Source: Roseateles toxinivorans
GTDB taxonomy: Bacteria; Pseudomonadota; Gammaproteobacteria; Burkholderiales; Burkholderiaceae_C
DNA length: 64,000 nucleotides
Direction: 5' to 3'
Assembly (NCBI RefSeq): GCF_004362525.1
Contig: NZ_SNXS01000009.1
Span: forward strand, 62,001 to 126,000
In this document: piece after piece, positions 1 to 7,898 of the stretch
How the letters are laid out: every line of letters starts with the position of its first letter
How positions within the stretch are numbered: the stretch's first letter is position 1
The notes under the pieces: model-generated
The model's input: the letters and a program-made list of their open reading frames with translations, nothing else
Databases searched by the model: none
Told to the model about the DNA's origin: nothing
Translations under genes and position numbers: made by a program

Positions 1-110
1 GCATCTTCCTCCGACAAGCCGCGCTGCGGGTCGGTCGCGACTTGTGCGACCACAGCCGCGGCGTCCAGTGCATGCCAGGTAGGTGTCGCAGAAACGTTCA
101 CTTCAGTCAT
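1..110 (-). CDS. Cation-transporting P-type ATPase, N-terminal end only (cut by window edge)
   Basis: Reading leftward from an ATG at 110-108 gives about 36 residues before the window ends. They contain WHALDA near residue 12 and DPQRGLSEEDA near residue 27, the usual cytoplasmic N-terminal signature of PacL/MgtA-type cation P-type ATPases, in which a tryptophan-histidine pair is followed by a 'GLS.EEA' helix. A GGAGC ribosome binding site lies about 8 bases before the ATG. No catalytic DKTG or membrane segment is visible, so ion specificity cannot be given. The stress genes to the right fit this family, which is common in Burkholderiales stress islands. Confidence 0.6.
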   Translation of the reverse strand, partial: MTEVNVSATPTWHALDAAAVVAQVATDPQRGLSEED

Positions 111-257
111 CGAAAGGGCTCCGAACAAATCACAAGGGCTCACGACGACTCCCTCCGGGATGGGTACGGCGCCGCACAAGAGCATCCACAAATGCGACCG
201 GGACTTTCGGGCTCAATATCTCCAACTACATCGTCCCGGGGGTGCCTCAGGTGGCTG

Positions 258-271
258 TTGACCGGTGTCAA
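258..271. promoter_or_regulatory. FNR/CRP-family type palindrome upstream of a stress gene
   Basis: The 14-mer TTGACCGGTGTCAA is a perfect inverted repeat (TTGAC-N4-GTCAA). It differs from the FNR consensus TTGAT-N4-ATCAA by one symmetrical base in each half. It is centred about 107 bases before the start of the universal stress gene at 371 and could also serve the leftward ATPase. Control by an Fnr-type regulator is inference, but fits the low-oxygen character of the island. Confidence 0.5.
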
Positions 272-370
272 GTCTTGGTGCATATCGCGCCACACCGACG
301 ATGAGCGGGGCATGATGAGCGCGTTGCCCATTGCGACTCCCGCGAGGCACTTGCTCGGAGTACATCGACG

Positions 371-814
371 ATGAAGATCCTGCTTGCCATCGACGGCTCG
401 CCGGCCGCACTGGAGGCGGCGAGGCACGGACTGCAGTTGGCGCGAGACGGCTTGCGCACCGGGTTCGTGCTCGCAACGGTGCAGGATCCTACCTACCTAT
501 ACGAGATGGTGCTCGCTCCCAACGCCGAGGTGCTGGAACGCGTCAGCGGCGCGGTCGGCGCCCGCGCCCTTGCGGGAGCGGAGGAACTGTTCACGGCGGC
601 CGGCGTGGCCTACGAGCGTGAAATAGGCTCCGGTGATCCGGCTACCACGCTGGTCGAAATCGCGCAGCGCTACGGTTGCACCGCCATCCTGATGGGCGCT
701 CGCGGCATGGGCGCCCTGCGCGGGGTCCTACTGGGGTCGGTTTCGCAGGGAGTGCTGCAGAGAGCCGCAGTGCCGGTCATCATCGTCAAGCACGAACCCG
801 AGACCGAGCAGTAA
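371..814 (+). CDS. Universal stress protein (UspA family), single domain
   Basis: The 147-residue product is one complete Usp domain. It opens with MKILLAIDGSPAALEAA, where the Asp near residue 8 is the usual nucleotide contact. It closes with the ATP-binding signature GARGMGALRGVLLGSVS around residues 115-131, matching G-x2-G-x9-G-S. Such proteins are soluble ATP-binding cytoplasmic dimers that aid survival under starvation, hypoxia or redox stress. It is the first rightward gene after a divergent ATPase, with a candidate FNR-like box in the shared upstream region. The exact client or role cannot be read from sequence. Confidence 0.9.
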   Translation: MKILLAIDGSPAALEAARHGLQLARDGLRTGFVLATVQDPTYLYEMVLAPNAEVLERVSGAVGARALAGAEELFTAAGVAYEREIGSGDPATTLVEIAQRYGCTAILMGARGMGALRGVLLGSVSQGVLQRAAVPVIIVKHEPETEQ

Positions 815-1134
815 ATGGTCGGCGTCTTCGGCAACGAGCGGGCACCGGTGTCGTGACACGCCGTAGGCAGTATCGTCGCCGGACGTCGCAAAGTCTGCCC
901 ATCCAGATGGTCAGACTACGCAGTGCACCACCGGCTATCGGTGACCGCTGAGCCAGATTTTGGATGCCATCAGCAATGACCGCCTCAGGATCGCTTGTTG
1001 GATCCAGTCTGCTCGCCAGCGACATAGGCCAGTTCGTGTTCGGCACAGGGCGGATCTCGGGCCGCCTGCTTCAGGCCACAGGGCCGCGCAGGCTTGCCGA
1101 AGCGATGCTGCGCACCACGCGGTGGCTGCAGCCG
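815..1134. other. 320-bp stretch with no supported gene
   Basis: This lies between the convergent ends of the stress genes at 371-814 and 1135-2040. Both strands carry only open frames without family resemblance or a good ribosome binding site. No terminator with a T tract is evident. Confidence 0.5.
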
Positions 1135-2040
1135 CTACTTCTCCCGCACGAGCAGCAGGGCTGTGCGGCAACGCGAAGCCACACGGGTGGCGACCGAGCC
1201 CATGACGGTGTGCCGGGAGGCACCGAAACCGATCGAACCCATCGCCAGCAGGTCCAGCCTGCTCTTCGTGGCCTGTGCGGCGATCGCATCGCTAGGCGCC
1301 TGCCCGACCAGGCGCATTTCGGTGGCCGTGATGCCGGCTCGGGCGAGCAGGTCGTGGGCCGGCTTGAACACGTTCTCGAATGCGGCTTTCTGCATGGCCT
1401 CGACCTGCTCCGGCTTGATGCCGGTTGGCACTTCGCGTTCGATCCAGCCTGGCACCGTGATCTTCGTCAGATCGGGAACGACGTGGATCAGCGTTACCAA
1501 GGGCGATGCGCCGAACAGGTCGCGGTGTTCGGCCACGAAGCGCGCGGCGGCGATACCGTAGGGGCTGCCGTCTAGCGCAATGCCGATCTTCAGCGAATCC
1601 CGCTTCGGAATCGCGGCCCCGCGCAAGATGAGTAACGGCTTGGTGCAAGCGACGGCCACTGTGCTCGCCACCGAGCCGAGCAGCAGTTTCTTCAATCCCG
1701 TGTCTCCGTGCGAGCCCATCACGATCAGGTCGGCCCTGTCGTTAGCGACGATCGACGCCAGGTCGTCCGCCACGGTACCGACGACGTACCGTGTCGTGGC
1801 ATTCGCGCCTGCGCGCTTGAGCGCCGCTGCGGCAGCGTTCAACGCCTTCGCCGCTTCGGCCGCGTGGTAGGACTGGACCACATCCTTTCCTAACGCACGT
1901 GCCGCGCGCGCCGGCACCTTGCATTGGAGGTTGATCAGCGCAACCTCGGTCGGGTTCTTGAGCAGGGTGGTGCGCGACGCGACGAAGGCGACGGCCGCCT
2001 TGCTGTACTCACTGACATCGACGGGCATTAGGATACGCAT
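1135..2040 (-). CDS. Tandem-domain universal stress protein
   Basis: The 301-residue protein is two Usp domains in series. Domain 1 (about 1-145) begins MRILMPVDVSEYS and contains MGSHGDTGLKKLLLGSVAS. Domain 2 (about 150-301) begins KIGIALDGSPYG and ends with MGSIGFGASRHTVMGSVAT. Both retain the G-x2-G-x9-G-S/T nucleotide loop, though the second is less canonical. Tandem Usp proteins usually act as cytoplasmic monomer-type equivalents of Usp dimers in stress survival. An upstream AGGAG-like stretch (AGGAGTTCC just before the ATG) supports the start. Its upstream neighbour in the same direction is the decayed bicarbonate permease. Confidence 0.93.
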   Translation of the reverse strand: MRILMPVDVSEYSKAAVAFVASRTTLLKNPTEVALINLQCKVPARAARALGKDVVQSYHAAEAAKALNAAAAALKRAGANATTRYVVGTVADDLASIVANDRADLIVMGSHGDTGLKKLLLGSVASTVAVACTKPLLILRGAAIPKRDSLKIGIALDGSPYGIAAARFVAEHRDLFGASPLVTLIHVVPDLTKITVPGWIEREVPTGIKPEQVEAMQKAAFENVFKPAHDLLARAGITATEMRLVGQAPSDAIAAQATKSRLDLLAMGSIGFGASRHTVMGSVATRVASRCRTALLLVREK

Positions 2041-2149
2041 AGGAACTCCTCGGGTCTGTTGAACGGAATGGAAAGGTCAGAATTTTTCGGGTCGCAACAC
2101 CTCGACGTCGGCCAGAAACAGGACCATCGAATAGTTGTCGTAATGGCGC

Positions 2150-3015
2150 TCAATTCACCGCTTGCTGCGCGAGCCGGTGGTACAGCTGGACGCCCACCAG
2201 CAGGTTGAACGGGAGCGTGATGCCCAGTGCCGCACCGAGGGACAAGGCCGGATTGGCCTGAGGCACGGCCAACCGCATCGCCGCAGGCGCGGCAATGTAG
2301 GACGCGCTGGCGTACAGCGTGGCCAGCAGCGTCACGCCCCCGACGGAAAGGTCCAGCAGCATGCCCGTGGCCAAGCCCAGGCCGGCTGAGAACAGCGGCA
2401 TGACGACGGCGAATGCGGCAGGAAGGGCCCGGCACGGCGCAATTCGTCGAAGCGACTCGCCATCACCAGGCCCATCTCGAGCAGGAAGAACGCGAGCACG
2501 CCCTTGAATAGGTCAAAGAACAGGCGGTCCAGCGGCGCGATGCCGCCGGGGCTGGCAAACCAGCCGATCGCCAGTCCGCCCAGCAGCAGCACGATGCTCT
2601 TGCCGGCGAACACGTCATGAAGCACCTTGCCCCAAGGTGTGCCAGTCTCGCCGCGGCGTGCCAGCAGCACGCCGATCACCAGAGCCGGGAACTCCAGCAG
2701 CACGAGCAGCACCGTCATGTAGCCTTCGGCCTCATGTCCGAGGCGGGCCAGGTAGGTCGTGCCGACCGCGAACGTGACCACACTCACCGACCCGTAGTGG
2801 CCGGCGATGGACCCGGCATCGGCGCGCGACACCCGAGCCGCCATCGATGCGGCGCGCAAAGACCCTTCCGAGCCGTCTACGGCGACAAGCCAGCGGCTTG
2901 GGCGACCAACGTGGTGGTCCGAATTCGTTCCCCAACTGGCGGCCACCAGCCGACCGTGTTCGTCACGTGCCGCTCGATCAGGAGCCGGGATCGAGGAAGG
3001 CGTTGTGATGGTCAT
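2150..3015 (-). pseudogene. Usp N-terminus fused to the C-terminal part of an SbtA-type bicarbonate permease, frameshifted
   Basis: Translation starts at an ATG (3015-3013) that overlaps the stop of the preceding terC fragment. Residues about 1-58 end in the start of a Usp domain (RWLVAVDGSEGSLRAA) and then switch abruptly to SbtA (DUF897) sequence: SIAGHYGSVSVVTFAVGT, then GKSIVLLLGGLAIGWF and FDLFKGVLAFFLLEMGL. Near 2420-2430 the frame is lost; the remaining SbtA end (PLFSAGLGLATGMLLDLS, then PAAMRLAVPQANPALSLG) continues one frame over to 2150. SbtA proteins are sodium-dependent bicarbonate importers of about 320-370 residues with about ten membrane helices; here the first half is gone. 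The locus therefore shows an internal deletion plus a frameshift and is unlikely to work. Confidence 0.75.
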
Positions 3016-3480
3016 GTTGCAGGGCTGTCCAGTTTGCGGGTGGAGAACTTGAGGTTGAGCAGGATGGAGACCAGGATCACCGAGCCGACGATGGCCAGAG
3101 ACCACTGCACCGGCATATGGAACCAAGGCGCTATCAGCATCTTGCCGCCAATGAACACCAGGACCAATGCCAGGCCGTACTTGAGCAAGTCGAAGCGCTC
3201 GGCCATGTCAGAGAGCAGGAAGTACAGCGCCCTCAGCCCCATGATCGCGAAGATGTTGGACGTGAACACGATGAACGGGTCGGTGGTCACCGCGAAGATG
3301 GCCGGAATGCAGTCGACAGCGAACACCAGGTCGCTCGCCTCGATCAGCATCAGTACGAGGAACATTGGGGTGGCCCATCGCACGCCATCGACGCGCACGA
3401 AGAACTTCTCACCGTGAAAGGTCGACGCAATACGCATGTGGGCGCGCAGCCAGCGCATGAGCGGGCCGCGGCCTGCAGCG
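3012..3480 (-). pseudogene. TerC-family membrane protein, C-terminal fragment
   Basis: The fragment carries the second half of a TerC/Alx protein: FFVRVDGVRWATPMF, then the family hallmark FAVDCIPAIFAVTTDPFIVF, SNIFAIMGLRALYFLL and LVFIGGKMLI, ending before 3012. The intact homologue at 6709-7719 shows what is missing, about 170 N-terminal residues. Its left edge in frame (RGPLMRWLRAHMR) abuts the remnant of a Crp/Fnr gene near 3478, so a deletion fused the two genes. The usual Ser in the 'AVDSIPA' motif is Cys here. TerC proteins are implicated in manganese efflux and metal loading of exported proteins. This copy should be inactive. Confidence 0.75.
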
Positions 3481-3700
3481 CATCAGCCGGTGTTCCCTCA
3501 TGGAACAGGGTGGCCCGCGCAGGCAGACGGCGGACCTGCAGGCAGATTGCATGCTCCCGCGTTGAGGCGGTGCCGGGGGCACCCAGCAGGCCCAGCAGGT
3601 CGTGTGCAGTGCCGTGTTGGCCACATACCGGCGGTTGCGCCGGAACTGGCGCGGCGGGAACCCGCGTCAGCTCGGGCCGCAGATCGAGGATCGGCGTCAT
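3472..3700 (-). pseudogene. Crp/Fnr-type regulator, N-terminal fragment
   Basis: The frame from the ATG at 3700 encodes about 76 residues with a start resembling Burkholderiales Fnr-like regulators. RRLPARATLFHEGTPADAL matches the first strands of the cyclic-nucleotide-binding-like fold ('LPAG..LF.EGDPAD.L'). Upstream Cys residues are few, with one CGQH. After 'PADAL' the similarity ends and terC sequence begins in another frame. No helix-turn-helix survives. It would be the local oxygen-responsive regulator if intact; assignment is by pattern only. Confidence 0.5.
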
Positions 3701-3724
3701 GGCGGGTTCTCGGATGAAGTGATC

Positions 3725-4228
3725 TCAGCGAAGGCGCAGCTTTTGCCCAGCTTCGGTGGCGGTGCCGCGCTGCCGTACCTGGAAGTCCGCGCCGCAGAGC
3801 ATGGGTTCGAGGAGCGCTTGGTCGTCGGGATGCAGTCCCCACCGCTCGATCGCGGCCAGCAGAAGGATGGATTCGCCATCGTCGATCTGCCGGTCGGCCT
3901 GCACGACGGCCGAGCTCAGCCGCAGCACGAGACGACGCGTGGTGTCGTCGTCGACTTCGTCCAACATGCGATTCAGCAGCTCGCTGGGGATGCAGCCCTC
4001 ATCGCCGCATCGGGCGGGACCCAGCAAGTCGGCGCACAGGTCGTGGATCACACCGTGCCACTGCTGGCGGGTGAGGCCGAGCCTTTCATGGGCCTGGAGC
4101 GCGTCGAGAGCTGCAGATTCCACTGCATCGATGCGGCCGTTGGCGATCAGCGCAAGCGCGACGATACGTGCCGCAGCCTCGGCACTGTTGCAGGGGTAGG
4201 AGCGGAGTTGCGGGTCGGGGGCGTTCAT
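3725..4228 (-). CDS. TerB-like (tellurite-resistance fold) protein
   Basis: The 167-residue soluble protein has the repeating helical pattern of TerB-like domains: an N-terminal RSYPCNSAEAAARIVALALIANG, then VESAALDALQAHERLG, and an acidic centre (LDEVDDDTTRRLVLRLSSA) with ADRQIDDGESILLLAAIERWG. The paired 'IADGxIDxxE' helices (residues about 24-40 and 110-125) are the acidic, possibly metal-binding loops of this fold. A homologue lies at 9337-9771. TerB proteins accompany TerC in stress and metal-response loci. The last 20 residues (HPDDQ... to KLRLR) extend beyond the paralogue. Function beyond the fold is unknown. Confidence 0.7.
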   Translation of the reverse strand: MNAPDPQLRSYPCNSAEAAARIVALALIANGRIDAVESAALDALQAHERLGLTRQQWHGVIHDLCADLLGPARCGDEGCIPSELLNRMLDEVDDDTTRRLVLRLSSAVVQADRQIDDGESILLLAAIERWGLHPDDQALLEPMLCGADFQVRQRGTATEAGQKLRLR

Positions 4229-4241
4229 GGGAGGGCTCCGG

Positions 4242-4355
4242 TCAAAGGGGGCGCCAAGGAACGGCCAGCAGGCAGACGGAGGTCGCCAGCAGCAGCCATC
4301 CCCATACGAAGTGGCGGGTATCGAAACGCGCGCTTGATCAGGAATGGGTTCTCAT
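4242..4355 (-). pseudogene. Small single-span membrane ORF with an in-frame TGA at codon 6
   Basis: From an ATG at 4355-4353, eight bases after a good AGGAG site, the frame reads MRTHS, then TGA (4340-4338), then 31 more sense codons to a TGA at 4244-4242, 14 bases before the TerB-like gene. The continuation contains the hydrophobic stretch FVWGWLLLATSVCLLAV, a plausible membrane helix. The leader (AGGAGACCGCACATGAGAAC) closely resembles that of the small ORF at 5185 (AGGAGACTTCACATGAGAAC). It may be a small membrane protein gene killed by one transition, or a spurious frame. Confidence 0.35.
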
Positions 4356-4566
4356 GTGCGGTCTCCTGCAGAAAGGTTGCGCAAGAAGAGATCGAGTATT
4401 GATGGCCGGTGGCGCGGTATGCGGTGTGCCGGCGATAGCGGCGGGGCGTCAAATGGCCCCCCGCCTGTAGCACAGGCATTCACCGTGCCCGGTGAAGCAG
4501 CGCCACTTGAGCGTCGCGGTGACGGGAGGGGCGATGCCGGTCGCGAAGGGGCGTTGCAAGGTTCGT

Positions 4567-5073
4567 TCACGATCCGGCGACCCACAGAAGCGCCATGCCA
4601 GCACCCACGCCAGCCGGAATGCCGACGCGCTCCAGAGCGGCGGCCGGGGCGCTGCCGATCACCTCGACTGGCACCGAGCAGTGTTCGAGCAACTGAGCGG
4701 TGAGCGAGTTCTCAACCGCGCGCACGAGGGCGCTCTTGCGCGCCGTGCCGATGACGACTCGGTCGCAGTGCAGGCGGCGTGCCGCGACGGCGATACAGCG
4801 AGCCCTATCGCCCACTTCGGTGTGAATATGGTGGGGTACGCCGGCGGCTTCGAGCTGCTGCCGCGCCTCGCCAATCGCTTCTTCGGCACGCTCAAGGTGG
4901 AGGTCGGTGCGCAACTCCCGGCTGACGTGCCGTGCCACGTAGGCCGAGAAGGGCGGCTGTACATTGATCACGTGAACCATCAGCACGTCGCCACGGCGGA
5001 ACGCGTCGATCGCGTGCCGGACCGCAAGGAGCGCGTTGGACGTCCCGTCGCAGGGCAGTAGAAGCGTGGCCAT
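4567..5073 (-). CDS. Universal stress protein
   Basis: The protein of about 168 residues starts MATLLLPCDGTSNALLAVRHA; this ATG is preceded by GGGAGAAC and matches family starts better than one 18 codons upstream. It carries the Usp fold with an acidic P-loop-like start and a C-terminal RVVIGTARKSALVRAVENS region. The nucleotide loop is degenerate: the glycines of G-x2-G-x9-G are largely replaced, so ATP binding is doubtful, as in UspA-type non-binders. It follows an HPF-like gene and a tiny ORF in the same direction, forming a likely operon. Confidence 0.85.
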   Translation of the reverse strand: MATLLLPCDGTSNALLAVRHAIDAFRRGDVLMVHVINVQPPFSAYVARHVSRELRTDLHLERAEEAIGEARQQLEAAGVPHHIHTEVGDRARCIAVAARRLHCDRVVIGTARKSALVRAVENSLTAQLLEHCSVPVEVIGSAPAAALERVGIPAGVGAGMALLWVAGS

Positions 5074-5107
5074 GGGGAGTTCTCCCGAGGGGATGGACAA
5101 AGGGCTG

Positions 5108-5185
5108 TCAGTCCTTGCTGCTGCCAAAGCCGAACGGCGCGAGCAGACTGATACACAGGTTGCAGATGGAGGTGTCTGTTCTCAT
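5108..5185 (-). CDS. Tiny ORF (25 residues) translationally coupled to the HPF-like gene
   Basis: The ATG (5185-5183) overlaps the stop of the HPF-like gene (ATGA) and has a strong AAGGAG eight bases upstream. The peptide has Cys residues near its middle (SICNLCISLLAP) and ends GFGSSKD. It lies between the HPF-like and Usp genes. No family is recognised. The ribosome binding site and coupling are the only evidence for translation. Confidence 0.42.
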   Translation of the reverse strand: MRTDTSICNLCISLLAPFGFGSSKD

Positions 5186-5574
5186 GTGAAGTCTCCTTGG
5201 TGGTGGCCGGGTATCACGGGCTCGTGTCGGTTACGCGCCGGCCGTACAAAATGGCGCATCGCGCCGCGCACCGGATGGGCGCGGTCGAGGTGCTTGACGA
5301 CCACCCGGCCAACGCGCTCGGCGGCGCGGTCGATGGCGGCGTACATGTCGACGCCGACGTCCTCGACCATTGCGACGCGTGCGTCGCGGAGGTGGACCTG
5401 AACGCGGCAGTACTTGTCCACCCCGCCGCGCGGCCCGTTCTCGTCGCCGACACGGACGGCCACCCGCTGGATGCGGTCACTGTGGCGAGTCAGTACGAAG
5501 CGCAGTCGGCGCCGAACGTGCTCGGCCAGCGCTGCCGTCACCGTGAATTCTTGACCGTGGATATCGACAATCAC
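5182..5574 (-). CDS. Ribosome hibernation promoting factor-like protein (HPF/RaiA fold)
   Basis: The 130-residue basic protein starts MIVDIHGQEFTVTAALAEHVRRRLRF, like the first strand and helix of short HPF/YfiA proteins. The central VAVRVGDENGPRGGVDKYCRVQVHLRD is the diagnostic strand pair ('D.NGPRGG.DK.C.V'), followed by the second helix DVDMYAAIDRAAERVGRVV-like segment. HPF proteins bind the 30S A/P sites and silence ribosomes in stasis. The basic tail after residue 105 is longer than in the paralogue at 8012-8356. It is coupled to a tiny ORF and a Usp gene, which fits a shutdown/stress operon. Confidence 0.85.
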   Translation of the reverse strand: MIVDIHGQEFTVTAALAEHVRRRLRFVLTRHSDRIQRVAVRVGDENGPRGGVDKYCRVQVHLRDARVAMVEDVGVDMYAAIDRAAERVGRVVVKHLDRAHPVRGAMRHFVRPARNRHEPVIPGHHQGDFT

Positions 5575-5662
5575 TTTGCACCTCTCGCTTCGCCGTGTGT
5601 GGCAATACGCTCAATTTAGGGCTTGGCGCTTCCCGTGAAAATCAGATTGTTTTGTTGAATTC

Positions 5663-5679
5663 GTCCGAATAAACCGGAC
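5663..5679. promoter_or_regulatory. Inverted repeat between divergent HPF-like and LysR-type genes
   Basis: GTCCG-N7-CGGAC forms a symmetrical 17-bp site in the 145-bp AT-rich gap between the two genes, 41 bases before the regulator's start at 5720. LysR-type regulators commonly bind such a site to control themselves and the divergent operon. Assignment is inference. Confidence 0.4.
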
Positions 5680-5719
5680 AATTGTGGTTGCAATCATCGG
5701 ACCTGAACGAACAGCGCAT

Positions 5720-6646
5720 ATGAACTACAAGCACCTTCACTACTTTCTGCAGGTGGCCAAAAGCGGTGGCGTACTGCGCGCCAGTGAACAGCTGCACCTG
5801 TCACCGCAGACCATCAGTGGGCAGATCCAACTCCTCGAAGAGGCGTTCGGGACCCCGCTTTTCGCCAAGAGCGGGCGCGGCCTGGTGCTGACCGAGGCCG
5901 GACGCATGGTTCTGGGCTACGCCGAGGACATTTTTTCGATCGGCGCCGAGCTCGAGGAGGCTGTGCGTGATCACCCGCGAAAGGAAAAACTGCTCGAGTT
6001 TCGCGTCGGCGTGGCCGATGCCGTACCGAAAACGATCGCCTGCCGGCTGATCGAGCCGGCCTCGCAGCTGCCAGAGCCCGTTCGCATCGTCTGCCGCGAA
6101 TGGAAACTCGACACGCTGCTCGGTGAGTTGGCCCTGCACCGGCTCGACCTCGTGATCGCGGATGCCCCCATCCCCACAGGCCTCAGCGTGCGCGCCTTCA
6201 ACCACCGGTTGGGCAGCTGCGGCGTCAGCTTCTTTGCGGCACCTGCGCTGCTGGACTCATGCAAGGGGCGCTTTCCGGCCTGCCTCGACGGCGCGCCGCT
6301 GCTGATGCCGGCCGAGGAATCGGCAGTCGGGCAGCGCCTACGATCCTGGTTGCAGGAACGGTCGCTGCACCCTCGGGTGGTCGGCGAGTGCGACGACAGT
6401 GCTCTCGCCAAGGAGTTTGGGCGGCGGGGGATGGGCATCTTCGTCGGCCCCACGGTGCTCGAACGCGACATCGAGAAGCAGTATGGCGTGCGTGCGCTCG
6501 GCGCCGCGCCCGAGGTCGTTGAAGAGTTCTTCGCGATCTCGATCGAGCGCCGCATCACGCACCCCTGCGTCACTGCGATCACCGAGGCGGCACGCAACGA
6601 ACTGTTTGCGCCGCCCGCGCGGCGGCGCGCTAAGCGTGTCGCCTGA
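5720..6646 (+). CDS. LysR-family regulator, NhaR-like
   Basis: The 308-residue protein begins MNYKHLHYFLQVAKSGGVLRASEQL, the NhaR-type variant of the LysR winged helix-turn-helix (residues 1-60; QTISGQIQLLEEAFG is the recognition helix region). The periplasmic-binding-like effector domain follows (about 90-295; RVGVADAVPKTIACRL, then LDLVIADAPIP). An upstream in-frame codon at 5684 is less likely because NhaR-like proteins start directly with this motif. NhaR-type proteins answer sodium or other cations in enterobacteria; here the effector is unknown. It is divergent from the HPF-like/Usp operon. Confidence 0.92.
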   Translation: MNYKHLHYFLQVAKSGGVLRASEQLHLSPQTISGQIQLLEEAFGTPLFAKSGRGLVLTEAGRMVLGYAEDIFSIGAELEEAVRDHPRKEKLLEFRVGVADAVPKTIACRLIEPASQLPEPVRIVCREWKLDTLLGELALHRLDLVIADAPIPTGLSVRAFNHRLGSCGVSFFAAPALLDSCKGRFPACLDGAPLLMPAEESAVGQRLRSWLQERSLHPRVVGECDDSALAKEFGRRGMGIFVGPTVLERDIEKQYGVRALGAAPEVVEEFFAISIERRITHPCVTAITEAARNELFAPPARRRAKRVA

Positions 6647-6708
6647 AGGCGTCGCGTCAGCACGCCGGTTCCGGCAGGATGCCCTTCGCAACAAGGGAGT
6701 CGGGAACT

Positions 6709-7719
6709 CTACGTCTGCTCGTCCTGCTTCTTCGCACCAAACGGATAGGCGCCGCCAGGTGTTCCCTTGGGCGGGATCTTGAGTGACAGGATCATCGTCA
6801 CGGCAAGCGTAACCGCGGTGAAGCCGAGCGAGAAGACCACAGGAATCTTGTAGATGTCGATCAGCAGCATCTTTGCACCGATGAACACCAGGACGATCGC
6901 CAGACCATAGCTGAGCAGGTGAAAGCGCTCGTGCATGTTGGCGAGCAGGAAATACATCGCGCGCAAGCCCAGGATCGCAAACACGTTGGAGGTAAGCACG
7001 ATGAACGGGTCGGTCGTGATCGCGAAGATCGCCGGGATCGAGTCGACCGCGAACACGATGTCGACGATACCGATGAGCAGAATCACCACGAGCAGCGGTG
7101 TGGCCATCTTGACGCCTCCCACCACGGTGAAGAACCTCTCGCCGTCGTAGTCCGGGGCAATCCTGAAGCGGCTACGGATCCACTTCAGAGCGGGGTTGTT
7201 GTCCAGGTCGGGCTCCTGGCCGGCCGCCCACCACATCTTGATGCCGGTGAACAGCAGGAAGGCACCGAACACATAGAGAATCCAGTGGAACTGCGCAATC
7301 AGCCAAGCGCCCACGAGGATCATCACCGCACGCAGCACCAGCGCGCCCAGGATGCCTATCATCAGCACGCGTTTCTGGAACTCGGCTGGCACCGCGAAGT
7401 AGGTGAACAACATCAGGAACACGAAGATGTTGTCGACTGCAAGCGCCTTCTCGATCAGGTAACCGGTCAGGAACTCCAGCGACTTGGCGTTGGCCAGCGT
7501 GCGGGCGGCCTCATCCTCGCCGGCGCCGCCGAGATACCACCACAGCCAGCCCATAAAGACGAAGGACACCCCGACCCAGACAATGGACCAGGTGGCGGCC
7601 TCGCGGGTGCTGACGCGGTGTGCCCCCTGCTTGCTCATCGCAAAGAAGTCGACCAGCAGCGCAACGAGCACGAACGCCGCGAACAAGGACCACATGAGTG
7701 GGGAACCGATGGATTGCAT
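6709..7719 (-). CDS. TerC-family integral membrane protein
   Basis: The 336-residue protein is full length for TerC/Alx, with about eight to nine predicted helices. Clear markers are FVLVALLVDFFAMSK (helix 1 with conserved Asp), LTGYLIEKALAVDNIFVFLMLF (conserved acidic residues), ERFFTVVGGVKMATPLL, and the hallmark FAVDSIPAIFAITTDPFIVL. Family members are linked to manganese export, alkaline or tellurite stress and metalation of secreted enzymes. The C-terminus is charged and cytoplasmic. It is monocistronic as far as visible and is the intact counterpart of the fragment at 3012-3480. Confidence 0.93.
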   Translation of the reverse strand: MQSIGSPLMWSLFAAFVLVALLVDFFAMSKQGAHRVSTREAATWSIVWVGVSFVFMGWLWWYLGGAGEDEAARTLANAKSLEFLTGYLIEKALAVDNIFVFLMLFTYFAVPAEFQKRVLMIGILGALVLRAVMILVGAWLIAQFHWILYVFGAFLLFTGIKMWWAAGQEPDLDNNPALKWIRSRFRIAPDYDGERFFTVVGGVKMATPLLVVILLIGIVDIVFAVDSIPAIFAITTDPFIVLTSNVFAILGLRAMYFLLANMHERFHLLSYGLAIVLVFIGAKMLLIDIYKIPVVFSLGFTAVTLAVTMILSLKIPPKGTPGGAYPFGAKKQDEQT

Positions 7720-7898
7720 GACTGTCTTTGTAGTGAGTTGCTGTGAGCCGATCAGATTCGGTACGACTACCGAAACATCTTACTGTGCAAGCCCCAATGT
7801 TCGGCTGCGGCGAAGAGCGCGTTCGATTTGCCCAGCGCGACATCCGCGTCGCACTCAGCCAGTGCCACGCACAAAGGCAGCAGCTTGATGGGCTCGGG

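Noticed and set aside
964-1575. 203-residue plus-strand frame overlapping the tandem Usp gene
   Set aside because: It is mostly antisense to the tandem Usp gene and has no family features.
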